DNA from: Chryseobacterium candidae
Lineage (GTDB): Bacteria; Bacteroidota; Bacteroidia; Flavobacteriales; Weeksellaceae
Reading direction: 5' to 3'
Length of the DNA stretch: 64,000 nucleotides
Assembly: GCF_004916905.1 (NCBI RefSeq)
Contig: NZ_SDLV01000003.1
Coordinates: 62,001-126,000 of the forward strand
Shown here: positions 9,361 to 19,655 of the stretch, piece by piece
Layout: each line of letters begins with the position of its first letter
Numbering within the stretch: position 1 is the first letter of the stretch
Notes under the pieces: model-generated
What the model was told of the DNA's origin: nothing
Seen by the model: the letters and a program-made list of their open reading frames with translations, nothing else
Database searches by the model: none
Made by a program: the position numbers and the translations under genes

Positions 9361-10110
9361 TTAATTATTATTGTTATTGTTGTTGTTTTTTCTAGGTCTT
9401 CTGTTGTCTCTGTCTCCTCCTCTGTTTCCTCTGTCTGACTGACCTCCTTTTTTCTGTTGTCCCACTAGTGGAGAAAGTTCTCTTTTACCGTAAACTTCAC
9501 CTTTCATGATCCAAACTTTTACCCCTAGTCTACCGTAAGTAGTGTGAGCTTCTGCCCAGTGGTAATCGATATCAGCTCTGAAAGTTGACAATGGAATTCT
9601 TCCTTCTTTGAAAGATTCTGATCTTGCCATCTCAGCTCCGTTTAATCTACCGGAGATTTGAACTTTGATACCTTCAGCACCCATTCTCATAGTACTTGCC
9701 ATTGCCATTTTAACAGCTCTTCTGTAAGAAATTCTGTTTTCAATTTGCTTAGAAATACTATCAGCAACTAATACAGCGTCTAATTCAGGTCTTTTGATTT
9801 CGAAAATGTTGATTTGAATATCCTTACCAGTCAATTTCTTCAACTCTTCTTTCAATTTATCAACTTCCTGACCTCCTTTCCCGATGATAAGTCCCGGTCT
9901 AGCAGTAGTAATAGTTACTGTAACTAATTTTAAAGTTCTTTCAATATAAATTTTTGAAATACCACCTTTAGATAATCTAGCTTCAAGGTATCTTCTGATT
10001 TTGTAGTCTTCAGCGATTCTGTCTCCATAATCGTTTCCACCAAACCAGTTAGAATCCCATCCTCTGATGATACCTAATCTGTTACCAATTGGATTTGTCT
10101 TCTGTCCCAT
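9361..10110 (-). CDS. rpsC: 30S ribosomal protein S3 with an RG-rich and poly-Asn tail
   Basis: Head protein lining the mRNA entry tunnel, with helicase activity. The 249 residues contain the KH domain ([20 protein letters not shown] near 68-87) and the S3 C domain ([20 protein letters not shown]). After about residue 217 the chain ends in an unusual tail, rich in Gly, Arg, Asp and Asn and closing with eight asparagines. This makes it longer than the 233 residues of Escherichia coli S3. The Asn run is encoded by a trinucleotide repeat, so its length may vary between strains. Confidence 0.97.
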   Translation of the reverse strand: MGQKTNPIGNRLGIIRGWDSNWFGGNDYGDRIAEDYKIRRYLEARLSKGGISKIYIERTLKLVTVTITTARPGLIIGKGGQEVDKLKEELKKLTGKDIQINIFEIKRPELDAVLVADSISKQIENRISYRRAVKMAMASTMRMGAEGIKVQISGRLNGAEMARSESFKEGRIPLSTFRADIDYHWAEAHTTYGRLGVKVWIMKGEVYGKRELSPLVGQQKKGGQSDRGNRGGDRDNRRPRKNNNNNNNN

Positions 10111-10117
10111 ACCTTGA

Positions 10118-10516
10118 TTAATTTTCTTTGTTACCTAAGATTAATGTAACGTGGTTAGATCTTTTTCTGATTCTATACCCTCTACCTTGTGGAGCTGGTC
10201 TTAGTCTCTTCAATTGTCTTGCACTATCCACAAATATTTCTTTAACGATAAGGTTTGCTTCCTCAATGTCAGCACCTTCGTTTTTTACTTGCCAGTTAGC
10301 CATAGCAGAAAGAAGTAATTTCTCTAACTTGTTAGAAGCATCCTTCTTAGAATATTTTAGGATATAAAGTGCTTTGTCTACCTGCTCTCCTCTAATGATA
10401 TCAGCAACTAATCTCATTTTTCTTGGAGAAGACGGGCAATTATTTAATGAAGCTTTTACAACGTCTTTGTTAGCTTCTTTTCTTGCGATTGAACTATCTT
10501 GTTTTCTTGATCCCAT
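10118..10516 (-). CDS. rplV: 50S ribosomal protein L22
   Basis: 50S protein whose beta-hairpin lines the peptide exit tunnel, a site of macrolide contact. The 132 residues contain [20 protein letters not shown] and the hairpin and tail region [20 protein letters not shown]. It lies 2 bases after rpsS and 7 before rpsC. Confidence 0.97.
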   Translation of the reverse strand: MGSRKQDSSIARKEANKDVVKASLNNCPSSPRKMRLVADIIRGEQVDKALYILKYSKKDASNKLEKLLLSAMANWQVKNEGADIEEANLIVKEIFVDSARQLKRLRPAPQGRGYRIRKRSNHVTLILGNKEN

Positions 10517-10518
10517 GA

Positions 10519-10797
10519 TTATCTGCTTCCTTTGTTTTTGTTACCACCATGACCTCTGAAAGATCTTGTTGGAGAAAATTCGCCTAACTTGTGACCAACC
10601 ATGTTTTCTGTAACATAAACAGGGATAAAAGATTTCCCGTTGTGTACAGCAATAGTTTGTCCTACGAAGTCCGGAGAGATCATAGATGCTCTAGACCAAG
10701 TTTTGATAACTGTCTTCTTACCAGACTCTATATTTGCCTGAACCTTCTTATCTAAAGTATGATGAATGAACGGTCCTTTTTTAAGTGATCTTGCCAT
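10519..10797 (-). CDS. rpsS: 30S ribosomal protein S19
   Basis: Head protein that contacts A-site tRNA and pairs with S13. The 92 residues start [19 protein letters not shown] and contain [20 protein letters not shown] and [16 protein letters not shown], the family signature. It lies 2 bases from both rplB and rplV, consistent with tight translational coupling. Confidence 0.98.
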   Translation of the reverse strand: MARSLKKGPFIHHTLDKKVQANIESGKKTVIKTWSRASMISPDFVGQTIAVHNGKSFIPVYVTENMVGHKLGEFSPTRSFRGHGGNKNKGSR

Positions 10798-10799
10798 AA

Positions 10800-11621
10800 T
10801 TATTTTCTTTTAGATACGATGTAACGGTTAGACACTTTGTTTTTCTTTCTAGTTTTGTAACCTTTAGCCGGTTTACCGTTTCTAGATCTTGGGTGACCTC
10901 CTGAAGAACGTCCTTCACCACCACCCATTGGGTGATCTACCGGGTTCATTACAACCGCTCTTGTTCTTGGTCTTCTACCTAACCATCTGCTTCTACCAGC
11001 CTTACCTGATACAGTTAATTGGTGATCTGAGTTGGAAACAGAACCAATCATTGCCATACATTCAGTAAGGATCATTCTTGATTCTCCTGAAGGTAACTTG
11101 ATGATTGCATATTTCCCATCTCTGGAAGTTAATTGAGCTGAAGAACCAGCACTTCTTGCTAAAATTGCACCTTGTCCAGGCTTCATTTCAACACAAGAGA
11201 TTACAGTACCCAATGGAATATTTTTCAATTTCATTGCGTTACCTACGTTTGGTTCAACGCTTTCTCCTGATACTACTTTCTGATCAACTTTGATACCGTT
11301 TGGAGCGATGATATATCTCTTCTCTCCGTCTACGTACTCTAATAAAGCGATAAATGCAGTTCTGTTTGGATCGTATTCTACAGATTTTACAGTGGCTTCA
11401 ACGTTTGCTTTGTTTCTTTTGAAGTCAATAATTCTGTATTTCTTTTTGTGTCCACCTCCGGTGTAACGCATGGTCATTTTACCTGTTTGGTTACGTCCAC
11501 CTGACTTTTTAATACCAACTGTTAGAGATTTCTCTGGTTTGTTGGTAGTAATTTCCTCAAAATTGTTTACAATTCTGAATCTCTGTCCCGGGGTGATAGG
11601 TTTTAATTTTCTAACAGACAT
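10800..11621 (-). CDS. rplB: 50S ribosomal protein L2
   Basis: Conserved 50S protein needed for subunit joining and peptidyl transfer. The 273 residues include the RNA-binding domain ([20 protein letters not shown]) and the catalytic-region signature [20 protein letters not shown] near residues 224-243, which holds the conserved histidine. It follows rplW by 22 bases. Confidence 0.98.
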   Translation of the reverse strand: MSVRKLKPITPGQRFRIVNNFEEITTNKPEKSLTVGIKKSGGRNQTGKMTMRYTGGGHKKKYRIIDFKRNKANVEATVKSVEYDPNRTAFIALLEYVDGEKRYIIAPNGIKVDQKVVSGESVEPNVGNAMKLKNIPLGTVISCVEMKPGQGAILARSAGSSAQLTSRDGKYAIIKLPSGESRMILTECMAMIGSVSNSDHQLTVSGKAGRSRWLGRRPRTRAVVMNPVDHPMGGGEGRSSGGHPRSRNGKPAKGYKTRKKNKVSNRYIVSKRK

Positions 11622-11643
11622 TACTATTATTTATAATTAATAA

Positions 11644-11934
11644 TTAATTTACAGCAAAAATATCGATAACCTCACCTTCAGCAAGTTTGATTACCGCTTT
11701 TTTCAATTTATTTGTCTTTCCTACTTGAAGACCTTTTTTAGTGTATTTTGAAGAAACCTTCGGAGCATAAATCATTGTGTTAACGTCTGCTACTTTTACA
11801 CCGTAAGCCGCTTCAACAGCTTTTTTGATCTCGATTTTATTCGCCTTAGGATTCACTAAGAAAGAATAAGAACCTCTTAAATCTGTAAGGTAATTAGCCT
11901 TTTCTGAAATAACTGGTTTAATAATAACTGACAT
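11644..11934 (-). CDS. rplW: 50S ribosomal protein L23
   Basis: 50S protein at the tunnel exit and main docking site of trigger factor. The 96 residues include IIKPVISEKANYLTDLRGSY and the KIEIKKAVEAAYGVKVADVN family motif. It starts 3 bases after rplD. Confidence 0.97.
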   Translation of the reverse strand: MSVIIKPVISEKANYLTDLRGSYSFLVNPKANKIEIKKAVEAAYGVKVADVNTMIYAPKVSSKYTKKGLQVGKTNKLKKAVIKLAEGEVIDIFAVN

Positions 11935-11937
11935 GAT

Positions 11938-12567
11938 TTATTTCTTTAAATTTTCCTGGAATTTTTCAACTGCACCTTCAAAGAAAATAATCTCACCAGC
12001 GTTTACTAAATCGTAAGAACTGATCTCGTTGAAGTTCATTACTTTAGTTTTAGGCAAGTTTCTTGAAGATAAATATACATTCTTGTTAGCTTCAGGAAGA
12101 ACGAATAAAGATTTTTTACCGTTAAGTTCCAATGCATTCAATACATTGATGAAATCTTTAGTCTTAGGAGCATCAAAGCTCACATCTTCTAAAACTTTAA
12201 TGCTGTTGTCTCTCATTTTCTGAGATAAAACAGATTTCTTAGCTAATCTCTTAAGAGCTTTGTTCAATTTGAATCTGTAGTCTCTTGGTTTTGGTCCGAA
12301 TACTCTACCTCCACCTCTGAATACCGGAGATTTGATATCACCGTATCTAGCAGATCCTGATCCTTTTTGCTTCTTAAGCTTTTTAGTAGAAGCCGTAATT
12401 TCGCTTCTTTCTTTTGCTTTATGAGTACCTTGTCTTTGAGCAGCAAGATACTGTTTAACTTCTAAGTAAACCGCGTGCTGATTTGGCTCAATTCCGAATA
12501 CTGTTTCGTCTAGAGTTACTTTTCTTCCGGTCTCTTTTCCTGATGTATTTAATACTACTAGTTCCAT
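11938..12567 (-). CDS. rplD: 50S ribosomal protein L4
   Basis: 50S protein whose loop reaches the exit tunnel; in gamma-proteobacteria L4 also controls the S10 operon, but that mechanism cannot be assumed here. The 209 residues contain the tunnel loop region ([20 protein letters not shown], then [11 protein letters not shown]). Its start overlaps the rplC stop by 10 bases, indicating coupled translation. Confidence 0.98.
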   Translation of the reverse strand: MELVVLNTSGKETGRKVTLDETVFGIEPNQHAVYLEVKQYLAAQRQGTHKAKERSEITASTKKLKKQKGSGSARYGDIKSPVFRGGGRVFGPKPRDYRFKLNKALKRLAKKSVLSQKMRDNSIKVLEDVSFDAPKTKDFINVLNALELNGKKSLFVLPEANKNVYLSSRNLPKTKVMNFNEISSYDLVNAGEIIFFEGAVEKFQENLKK

Positions 12568-13184
12568 TTTCTGATAATTACATAAGAATTTTTAGCTCCC
12601 GGAACAGCACCTTTTACTACTAAAAGATTTTGTTCTTGATCAACTTTTAACACTTGAAGGTTTTGAACAGTTACCTGCTTACCTCCCATTCTTCCAGCCA
12701 TTCTCATCCCTTTGAATACTCTTGAAGGGTCTGAACCAGCACCGATAGAACCTGGAGCTCTAAGTCTGTTGTGCTGACCATGAGTTGCCTGCATTACACC
12801 TCCAAATCCGTGTCTTTTAACAACACCCTGGAAGCCTTTACCTTTTGAAGTCCCTGTTACGTCAACATATTCACCTTCAGCGAATAAATCAACTTTTACT
12901 TCTTCTCCTACTTTTACTTCATCAACGAATTCTCTGTAGAATTCAACTAATTTAGCTTTAGGAGCAGAACCAGCCTTTTTAAAATGGCCAGCTAACGCTT
13001 TACCAACGTTCTTCTCACTCTTGTCATCGAAACCTAACTGAACAGCTTTATAACCGTCTTTTTCTAAGGTTCTGACCTGTAAAACCGAGCATGGACCAGC
13101 TTGAATAACTGTACAAGGAATGTTTTTCCCTTCTTCGTTAAACAAAGATGTCATACCGATTTTTTTACCAATAATACCTGACAT
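12558..13184 (-). CDS. rplC: 50S ribosomal protein L3 (first gene of the truncated S10 operon)
   Basis: Assembly initiator of the 50S subunit, reaching towards the peptidyl transferase centre. The 208 residues start [20 protein letters not shown] and contain the conserved [20 protein letters not shown] loop. In most bacteria rpsJ lies directly upstream; here it does not, and rplC has its own promoter (13290-13320) with a leader of about 100 bases. rpsJ is found 14 kb away with the str genes. Confidence 0.98.
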   Translation of the reverse strand: MSGIIGKKIGMTSLFNEEGKNIPCTVIQAGPCSVLQVRTLEKDGYKAVQLGFDDKSEKNVGKALAGHFKKAGSAPKAKLVEFYREFVDEVKVGEEVKVDLFAEGEYVDVTGTSKGKGFQGVVKRHGFGGVMQATHGQHNRLRAPGSIGAGSDPSRVFKGMRMAGRMGGKQVTVQNLQVLKVDQEQNLLVVKGAVPGAKNSYVIIRKWN

Positions 13185-13289
13185 TGTTTATATTATAATA
13201 AAATTTATCCTTTATTTTTCCCATTTTTCGGAGGTCTGAAGCAATTTCTACTTTTGATATAGGCATACTACGCCCCTAAAATGAGTGTG

Positions 13290-13320
13290 CAAATTTATGA
13301 ATAATTTTGTAACTGACAAA
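13290..13320 (-). promoter_or_regulatory. Promoter of the rplC-rpoA ribosomal operon
   Basis: On the minus strand a TTTG box (13317-13320) and a TAAATTTG box (13290-13297) are separated by 19 bases, a full match to the Bacteroidota housekeeping consensus TTTG-N19-TAnnTTTG. Transcription would start near 13284, leaving about 100 bases before the rplC ATG. The rest of the spacer up to the glpR stop at 13433 is AT-rich with nothing else recognisable. Confidence 0.85.
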
Positions 13321-13432
13321 TATTTTGACTAAAATATTTTGATTTTTAATCAATTAGATGATTTTGAAAAAATTCAGAACAAAATTCCCAACAATTTATT
13401 TTGATTTTTAAAAAGAAATTAAGATGAAGACC

Positions 13433-14236
13433 TTACTGCGTGATCACCTTCACCCCCACTTCTTCCAGCCCAGCTCTATCCTCAGCACAAATACCACTAT
13501 CTGTTATAAGATAATCCACCTGATCCAATGCCGCTATCTTTCCGAATCCTTTCTTATTCAATTTTGAAGAATCCGCAAGAATCACCGTCTGATCAGCACA
13601 CTCCATCATAATCTGATTCAAATGAGCTTCTGCAGCATTAGAAGTACTGATTCCGAACTCAGGATCAATTCCATCTACTCCCAGAAAAAGTTTATTACAT
13701 GAAAATTGTTTTAGAATTCCTTCTGAAATAGAACCCACTATAGAAGTAGAGCTTTTTCGCACTTCACCTCCCAGCTGTATAATATTAATGTTGGGATTAT
13801 TGCAAAGTTCAATAGCAACCCGTAAAGAAGAGGTCAATACCGTAAGCGGTCCAAAATTCACCAGCATCCTGGCAAGATAATGCATGGTTGTTCCGGATGC
13901 CAGTATAATGCAGTCATTTTCCTGAATCAATGACAGCGCTGCTTTTGCTATAACCTGCTTTGCTTCTACATTGATACTCTCTTTCTCCCCAACATTTTTT
14001 TCATAAGCATATCTTACCTGCTTACTCGCTCCTCCATGATTCCTGAAAAGAAGCCCCAGACTTTCGAGATAGTTCAGATCCTTTCGGATCGTAACCGAAG
14101 AAACATTGAGCTTTTCACATAGATCCTGAACAAGCACATATCCTTTCTCATTAAGCTCTTTAAGTATTTCATCCTGCCTTGGTAATAGCTTTTCCATTTT
14201 ATTCGTTTCATCAAAATTATCGATTTTTTCCGACAT
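13433..14236 (-). CDS. glpR: DeoR-family repressor, probably of glycerol genes
   Basis: DNA-binding regulator that responds to a phosphorylated sugar or polyol; glycerol-3-phosphate is likely here from context. The 267 residues begin with a winged helix-turn-helix at about 20-72 (DLCEKLNVSSVTIRKDL, then LGLLFRNHGGA), the DeoR signature. The DeoR sensor domain follows, with the phosphate-binding ILASGTTMHYLARML segment near 118 and FLGVDGIDPEFGIST near 183. It is divergent from glpD with 77 bases between the starts, the usual arrangement for a local repressor. The start MSEKIDN is chosen because it is the first ATG; an internal ATG at residue 14 is possible. Confidence 0.85.
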   Translation of the reverse strand: MSEKIDNFDETNKMEKLLPRQDEILKELNEKGYVLVQDLCEKLNVSSVTIRKDLNYLESLGLLFRNHGGASKQVRYAYEKNVGEKESINVEAKQVIAKAALSLIQENDCIILASGTTMHYLARMLVNFGPLTVLTSSLRVAIELCNNPNINIIQLGGEVRKSSTSIVGSISEGILKQFSCNKLFLGVDGIDPEFGISTSNAAEAHLNQIMMECADQTVILADSSKLNKKGFGKIAALDQVDYLITDSGICAEDRAGLEEVGVKVITQ

Positions 14237-14259
14237 GCTAAAATTTCATTTATTTTCTT

Positions 14260-14288
14260 TTTGCTTTCATTTTTAATTTATATATTTG
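14260..14288 (+). promoter_or_regulatory. Promoter of glpDKF
   Basis: A TTTG box at 14260-14263 and TATATTTG at 14281-14288 are separated by 17 bases, fitting the Bacteroidota promoter pattern. Transcription would start near 14294, inside the tandem repeats described in the next entry, leaving a very short leader before the ATG at 14314. Confidence 0.7.
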
Positions 14289-14289
14289 A

Positions 14290-14311
14290 AAACGAAACAT
14301 AAACGAAACAT
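14290..14311 (+). promoter_or_regulatory. Tandem 11-bp operator candidate for GlpR
   Basis: AAACGAAACAT occurs twice in direct tandem (14290-14300 and 14301-14311), and CGAAAC/CGAAG recurs within the first codons of glpD (14320, 14325). DeoR-family repressors are known to bind repeated CGAAA-type or TTTCG-type half-sites, and Escherichia coli GlpR half-sites read similarly (AACGAACAT). The 11-bp period places copies on the same DNA face, and the repeats cover the predicted transcription start, which fits repression. The binding itself is inferred. Confidence 0.65.
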
Positions 14312-14313
14312 TT

Positions 14314-15912
14314 ATGAAACGAAACGAAGAACTCAATAAATTAACCCAAGTAAAAGAATGGGACTTTATAGTCATAGGAGGAGGAGCCAGTGGTTTAGGT
14401 TCAGCATTAGATGCAGTAAGCAGAGGATTCAAAACATTATTGCTAGAATCTTATGACTTTGCAAAAGCAACATCCAGCAGAAGTACCAAACTGGTACACG
14501 GCGGAGTTAGATATCTCGCTCAGGGAGATGTCGGATTGGTAAAAGAAGCATTGAAGGAAAGAGGATTACTAGCAAAGAACGCTGCTCATATCGTAAAAAA
14601 TCAGTCTTTCATCATTCCAAACTATACATGGTGGGGAGGAATTTACTATAAAATAGGATTATCTGTTTATGACTTTCTTGCCGGAAAACTGAGCCTGGGT
14701 AAAACGAAATACATCAGCAAAGCGAAAACAGTTGAAAAGCTTCCCACTATTGAACAAAATCACTTAATGAGTGGTGTTGTTTACCAGGACGGACAGTTTG
14801 ACGATGCCCGACTTGCAATCAACCTTACCCAAACTATTATTGAAAAAGGGGGAAGTGCTGTTAACTATGTAAAAGTAACTAACCTTTTGAAAGATGCTTC
14901 CGATAAAGTAATAGGTGTAGTTGCAGAAGACCAGTTTTCTAAGCAGCAATATCAGATACACGGTAAAGTAGTCATCAACGCTACCGGCGTATTTACGAAT
15001 GACATTCTTAATATGAACAACCCTAAGCATGGTAAACTTGTAGTACCAAGCCAGGGAATTCACCTTGTGCTGGATAAATCCTTCCTGAAAAGTGATGATG
15101 CTATCATGATCCCTAAAACATCAGATGGCAGGGTTTTATTTGTTGTTCCGTGGCATGACAGGGCTTTAGTAGGAACCACAGATACTCTTTTAAAGGATGA
15201 AAGCTTTGAACCCCGTGCACTGGAAGAAGAAATCAGCTTTGTTTTAAACACAGCAAGACAATATTTAGCAAAAAAGCCCACGCGTGAAGATGTAAAATCT
15301 GTTTTCGCAGGTCTTCGTCCGCTTGCAGCTCCTAAAGACGGAAGCAAAAGCACAAAAGAGGTTTCCCGAAGCCACAAAGTCATTACTTCAGAGACAGGAT
15401 TAGTTTCTATTATCGGAGGAAAATGGACTACCTACCGTAAAATGGCAGAAGACACCGTAGACGAAGCTATTAAAGTTCACAGATTGGGAAATACCCCATC
15501 AAAAACAGAACATCTTTCTATCCATGGAAATGTAAAACCCGAACAGGTAGACAGAACCAATCATCTGTACGTGTACGGCTCTGATATTCCAGCCATCAGA
15601 AAATTACAGGAAAGTAACCCGCGTTATGCTCAAAAGATCCACCCGGATCACCCTTTCACGGTAGCAGAAGTGGTATGGGCTGTAAGAGCAGAAATGGCAG
15701 AAACCATTGAAGATATTCTGGCAAGAAGAGTACGCTTACTGTTCCTCGATGCAAGAGCTGCTATAGACAGCGCTCATAATGTAGCAAGAATCATTGCTGA
15801 AGAGAAAGGTTATTCTGAAGAATGGTCTCAGCAGCAGGAAAATGAATTTATTGAACTGGCAAAAGGATATTTATTAACACCTTATTCCCCTAAAGTTATC
15901 AACCTAAATTAG
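14314..15912 (+). CDS. glpD: Glycerol-3-phosphate dehydrogenase (aerobic, FAD)
   Basis: Membrane-associated flavoenzyme that oxidises glycerol-3-phosphate to dihydroxyacetone phosphate and passes electrons to the quinone pool. The 532 residues carry the FAD-binding motif [17 protein letters not shown] near 18-34, the GlpD signature [16 protein letters not shown] near 59, and the [18 protein letters not shown] motif near 370. It is the first gene of a glpD-glpK-glpF-porin run, 10 bases before glpK, under the tandem-repeat operator. Confidence 0.96.
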   Translation: MKRNEELNKLTQVKEWDFIVIGGGASGLGSALDAVSRGFKTLLLESYDFAKATSSRSTKLVHGGVRYLAQGDVGLVKEALKERGLLAKNAAHIVKNQSFIIPNYTWWGGIYYKIGLSVYDFLAGKLSLGKTKYISKAKTVEKLPTIEQNHLMSGVVYQDGQFDDARLAINLTQTIIEKGGSAVNYVKVTNLLKDASDKVIGVVAEDQFSKQQYQIHGKVVINATGVFTNDILNMNNPKHGKLVVPSQGIHLVLDKSFLKSDDAIMIPKTSDGRVLFVVPWHDRALVGTTDTLLKDESFEPRALEEEISFVLNTARQYLAKKPTREDVKSVFAGLRPLAAPKDGSKSTKEVSRSHKVITSETGLVSIIGGKWTTYRKMAEDTVDEAIKVHRLGNTPSKTEHLSIHGNVKPEQVDRTNHLYVYGSDIPAIRKLQESNPRYAQKIHPDHPFTVAEVVWAVRAEMAETIEDILARRVRLLFLDARAAIDSAHNVARIIAEEKGYSEEWSQQQENEFIELAKGYLLTPYSPKVINLN

Positions 15913-15922
15913 CACTATATAC

Positions 15923-17419
15923 ATGAATGAAAAGCTTATCCTCGCTCTAGATCAGGGAACAACTTCCTCCAGAGCGATTCTCTTCAACCATAGTGGAGAA
16001 ATTAAGTATGTATCTCAGAAAGATTTCAGACAGATATTTCCTACTCCGGGTTGGGTAGAACACGACCCCAATGAAATCTGGTCTTCACAGATATCCGTAG
16101 CCGCAGAAGTTATTGCAAAAGCAGGTATCTCCGGACTGGAAGTTGCCGCTATCGGAATTACCAACCAACGTGAAACTACCATCGTCTGGGATAAAGAAAC
16201 AGGTGAACCTGTCTACAATGCTATTGTATGGCAGGACCGCAGAACTTCAAAGTATTGTGACGAACTGAAAGAACAGGGGCATACAGAAACAATCAAAGAA
16301 AAAACAGGACTTGTTCTGGATGCTTACTTTTCAGCAACCAAGTTAAAATGGATCCTGGACAATGTAGAGGGAGCAAGACAAAAAGCTGAAGAAGGAAAAC
16401 TATGTTTCGGAACAGTTGATACATGGCTTGTATGGAAACTGACCCGTGGAAAAATGTTTATCACAGACGTTTCCAATGCGAGCAGAACAATGCTTCTGAA
16501 TATTCATACTTTAGAATGGGATAATGATTTATTAGAATTATTCAACATCCCTAAAAACATTCTCCCCGAAGTAAAGCAAAGCAGCGAAATATACGGAGAG
16601 ACTGCTACTACTCTATTCTCTACCAAAATTCCTATTGCAGGTATTGCCGGTGACCAGCAGGCTGCCTTATTCGGACAGATGTGTACCACTCCCGGAATGG
16701 TAAAAAACACTTACGGAACAGGATGTTTCTTATTAATGAATACAGGAACGGAAGCCGTTTCTTCCAAAAACAATCTTCTAACAACCGTAGCCTGGAAAAT
16801 CAATGGAGAAGTCAACTATGCTCTTGAAGGAAGTGTATTCGTAGGAGGCGCTGCTATTCAATGGCTGAGAGACGGCCTTAAGCTTATTCATTCTTCTGAT
16901 GAAATCAATAAACTGGCAGCTTCTGTACCAGATAACGGTGGCGTTTACTTTGTCCCTGCGCTGACAGGTCTTGGCGCTCCTTACTGGGATCAGTACGCCC
17001 GTGGAACAATTGTAGGAATCACCCGAGGAACAACTGATGCACATATTGCAAGAGCCACCCTGGAAGGAATTGCATTTCAGGTTTATGAAATTGTAAAAGC
17101 GATGGAAGCAGATTCAGGAAGAGCAAGTCTTGAATTAAGAGTAGACGGCGGTGCTTCTGCCAGCGATCTTCTGATGCAGATACAGTCTGACCTGTTCGGT
17201 TTCAAAACCACAAGACCTAAAACACTTGAAACAACAGCATTAGGAGCAGCTTATCTTGCCGGACTAGCTGTAGGATACTGGAAAAGCATTGACGAAATCC
17301 AGGAACAATGGATTGTAGACAAAGATTTCCATCCTCAATTAAACAGAGAACAAGTGGATAAAATGACCCACTTCTGGAAGAAAGCTGTAAAAAGCGCTCA
17401 AAGCTGGATAGAAGATTAA
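15923..17419 (+). CDS. glpK: Glycerol kinase
   Basis: Phosphorylates glycerol to glycerol-3-phosphate with ATP, trapping it in the cytoplasm. The 498 residues show the FGGY-kinase ATP-binding start [15 protein letters not shown], the substrate region [14 protein letters not shown] and [12 protein letters not shown], and the conserved [19 protein letters not shown] near 412. Length is standard for the family. It follows glpD by 10 bases and precedes glpF by 24, so it is co-transcribed. Confidence 0.97.
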   Translation: MNEKLILALDQGTTSSRAILFNHSGEIKYVSQKDFRQIFPTPGWVEHDPNEIWSSQISVAAEVIAKAGISGLEVAAIGITNQRETTIVWDKETGEPVYNAIVWQDRRTSKYCDELKEQGHTETIKEKTGLVLDAYFSATKLKWILDNVEGARQKAEEGKLCFGTVDTWLVWKLTRGKMFITDVSNASRTMLLNIHTLEWDNDLLELFNIPKNILPEVKQSSEIYGETATTLFSTKIPIAGIAGDQQAALFGQMCTTPGMVKNTYGTGCFLLMNTGTEAVSSKNNLLTTVAWKINGEVNYALEGSVFVGGAAIQWLRDGLKLIHSSDEINKLAASVPDNGGVYFVPALTGLGAPYWDQYARGTIVGITRGTTDAHIARATLEGIAFQVYEIVKAMEADSGRASLELRVDGGASASDLLMQIQSDLFGFKTTRPKTLETTALGAAYLAGLAVGYWKSIDEIQEQWIVDKDFHPQLNREQVDKMTHFWKKAVKSAQSWIED

Positions 17420-17443
17420 CTCACTTATCAAAAAAAAACTTAT

Positions 17444-18175
17444 ATGACCCCATTTATTGCAGAAGTTATCGGAACGATGCTTCTTATACTGTTAGGCAAC
17501 GGTGTTGTAGCCAATGTTGTCTTAAAAGATACGAAAGGAAATAATTCCGGATGGATTGTTATCACTACCGCATGGGCACTGGCCGTATTTGTGGGGGTAA
17601 CCGTTGCAGGGCCAATAAGTGGGGCCCATCTGAATCCGGCTGTAACCATTGGTCTTGCAACTGCAGGAAAGTTTTCGTGGGATCTGGTTCCCTCTTATAT
17701 TGCAGCCCAAATGATCGGCGGAATGCTGGGTGCATTTTTAGTATGGCTGTTTCATAAAGATCATTTTGCCATCACGGAAGATGAAGGCGCAAAACTGGCA
17801 TGTTTCAGTACAGGCCCGGCGATCAGAAAAACATCATCCAATCTTATCAGTGAGATTATCGGAACATTTGTACTGGTATTCTGTGTCTTCTATTTTGCCA
17901 ATCCAAGCATTACTTTACAGGCAGATCCAACGGCTAAAGTAGGATTAGGTTCTATTGGAGCAATCCCCGTTACATTTGTAGTCTGGGCAATAGGCTTATC
18001 TCTTGGAGGAACTACCGGATATGCCATTAACCCGGCAAGAGATCTTGCACCAAGAATTATGCATGCCATTTTACCTGTAAAAGGAAGCAGTGACTGGAGC
18101 TACGCGTGGATTCCGGTAGTAGGTCCGATTACAGGAGCTATTATCGCAGCAGTACTATATGGATTTTTAAAATAA
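17444..18175 (+). CDS. glpF: Glycerol uptake facilitator, MIP/aquaporin family
   Basis: Inner-membrane channel for passive glycerol entry. The 243 residues contain six hydrophobic segments and the two pore motifs: SGAHLNPAVTIG with NPA at 64-66 and GYAINPARDLAPR with NPA at 196-198. Asp200, directly after the pore Arg199, is the residue that marks glyceroporins rather than water-selective aquaporins. It follows glpK by 24 bases and the next gene starts 4 bases after it. Confidence 0.95.
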   Translation: MTPFIAEVIGTMLLILLGNGVVANVVLKDTKGNNSGWIVITTAWALAVFVGVTVAGPISGAHLNPAVTIGLATAGKFSWDLVPSYIAAQMIGGMLGAFLVWLFHKDHFAITEDEGAKLACFSTGPAIRKTSSNLISEIIGTFVLVFCVFYFANPSITLQADPTAKVGLGSIGAIPVTFVVWAIGLSLGGTTGYAINPARDLAPRIMHAILPVKGSSDWSYAWIPVVGPITGAIIAAVLYGFLK

Positions 18176-18179
18176 ACAC

Positions 18180-18992
18180 ATGATGAGAAAAATCTTAAAA
18201 GGGATCTTCTTTCTTGTTTTAGGAACAGGAAAGCTACTTTCACAGGAAAATACTGAACCCAAGGCAACGAAAGAAGGAAGACTTGATTTTACGGCCAACA
18301 TTCAGAACAATCACTTATGGAGAGGTCTTATTATTACTGATAAACCTGTTGTAATGGGAAATCTGTCGTATGCCCTGGATGAAGAGAAAAAATGGAAGGT
18401 AGGAATCTGGGGAGCATCTGCACTGGCGGATGATAAAGACAACACCCATTATAAAGAGATCAATTATTATATTCAATATTCTGACGGTCGTTTTTATATT
18501 GGGTTATGGGATCTTTATAACTCCAGGAACATCAATACTGCAGTAGCTGCAGATGATATTTTCAGTTATTCACAGAGAAGAACTGCTCATATTATTGATT
18601 TAAGAACCAACTATACTTTCGGGCCGTCATTTCCGATCAATATTGAAGCTGATATCATGCTGTACGGAGGAGCCAATGCAGGAGAAGTTATTCTTGAAGC
18701 TGACGGAAGCTACAAAAAGAACAGATATTCTACCTATGTGCAGGCAAGCTATCCTGTTATTAAGGGACAGAAAGTAAATCTGGATGCATTTGTAGGAGCC
18801 GGATTTGCTCTCAATGACAAAACGTTTTTATACGGCAATGGCCAAAACAGCTTTGACATCGTAAATGTAGGCGTAAAAGCCGGAAAAACTGTTAAGATTA
18901 CGGATCATTACAGTCTTCCGGTATCCATGATGGCCATGTGGAATCCATCCAATAAGTTTGCAAGGATTCAGCTTGCAGCCACCGTTTTTTAA
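18180..18992 (+). CDS. Putative outer-membrane beta-barrel of the glycerol operon
   Basis: Not assigned to a named family. The 270 residues begin with a signal peptide (cleavage expected after SQE near 23). The rest shows alternating aromatic strands (YIQYSDGRFYIGLWDLYN, STYVQASYPV, LDAFVGAGFAL) and ends in a terminal phenylalanine (QLAATVF), the pattern of outer-membrane barrels. It resembles TorF-type putative porins in style. Starting 4 bases after glpF and followed by a terminator, it is the last gene of the glp operon, which suggests a role in glycerol passage across the outer membrane. Alternative: an exported protein of unrelated function. Function is inferred from context. Confidence 0.7.
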   Translation: MMRKILKGIFFLVLGTGKLLSQENTEPKATKEGRLDFTANIQNNHLWRGLIITDKPVVMGNLSYALDEEKKWKVGIWGASALADDKDNTHYKEINYYIQYSDGRFYIGLWDLYNSRNINTAVAADDIFSYSQRRTAHIIDLRTNYTFGPSFPINIEADIMLYGGANAGEVILEADGSYKKNRYSTYVQASYPVIKGQKVNLDAFVGAGFALNDKTFLYGNGQNSFDIVNVGVKAGKTVKITDHYSLPVSMMAMWNPSNKFARIQLAATVF

Positions 18993-19012
18993 TCTGATTT
19001 TAACTCAATGAT

Positions 19013-19046
19013 AAAAAGCCACTTCTTTAAGGAGTGGTTTTGTTTT
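19013..19046 (+). terminator. Terminator of the glp operon
   Basis: The stem CCACTTC/GGAGTGG with a TTTA loop is preceded by an A run and followed by TTTTGTTTT. It lies 20 bases after the last glp-operon stop codon. Confidence 0.8.
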
Positions 19047-19184
19047 GATGAAACACCTTCCAGCCAAAGAAAGTAAACCGTTTTGCAACTCCATTATCCA
19101 GGCCTTCTATTTGATAATTTACAACAACCGTGTTTTTACAGTGAATGTTTTCCTTAAAAATCTTTACTTTTGAAAAAAATATCT

Positions 19185-19607
19185 ATGAAAAAGTTTTTCA
19201 GTGTAATGATTCTGTGCATCAGTATTTTTACATGGGCACAGCAGACAGAAGTTCCATTTATTGGATACAGAGCTTTTGATATTATGAAAGGATATAGCGG
19301 TACTGGTACTCCTCATTATTATCTGGATCTAAAAAACAATGGTGATGTGCATTTTGGATACGTCCAGGTGAATCAGGCGAGCGGAGAAGAAACAACGGAG
19401 GAAATCAATGCCGGAAAATATGCTCCGAATAAGGTAATGAAAGTGGTCTTTAAAAAATATGAGGAAACATTTTTCGTGAAATTTGATAAAGATAAAATCT
19501 ACCTTACCGATGAAAAAGGAAACGTTAAGAATCTTGAAGGCTGCTGCTCATCCACTGAGAGCATCAATAAAGAAACCTGTACATGCGAAAGCGAATTTTT
19601 AAAGTAG
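19185..19607 (+). CDS. Small exported hypothetical protein
   Basis: Family not recognised. The 140 residues start with a signal peptide (MKKFFSVMILCISIFTWAQQ), so the product is exported. The mature part is short, charged and probably beta-rich, and ends with a cysteine cluster (CCSSTES...TCTC). The ATG at 19185 is preferred over an upstream TTG at 19170, because that TTG is part of a TACTTTTG promoter box (19165-19172), leaving a very short leader. It stands alone between two terminators, so it is monocistronic. Confidence 0.65.
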   Translation: MKKFFSVMILCISIFTWAQQTEVPFIGYRAFDIMKGYSGTGTPHYYLDLKNNGDVHFGYVQVNQASGEETTEEINAGKYAPNKVMKVVFKKYEETFFVKFDKDKIYLTDEKGNVKNLEGCCSSTESINKETCTCESEFLK

Positions 19608-19623
19608 TACAATAATATACAAA

Positions 19624-19655
19624 GAAAGCCATTCCATCCGGGGTGGTTTTTTTGT
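19624..19655 (+). terminator. Terminator after the small exported protein
   Basis: AAGCCATTCC pairs imperfectly with GGGGTGGTTT around ATCC and is followed by a T run. It lies about 20 bases after the stop at 19607. Confidence 0.7.
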
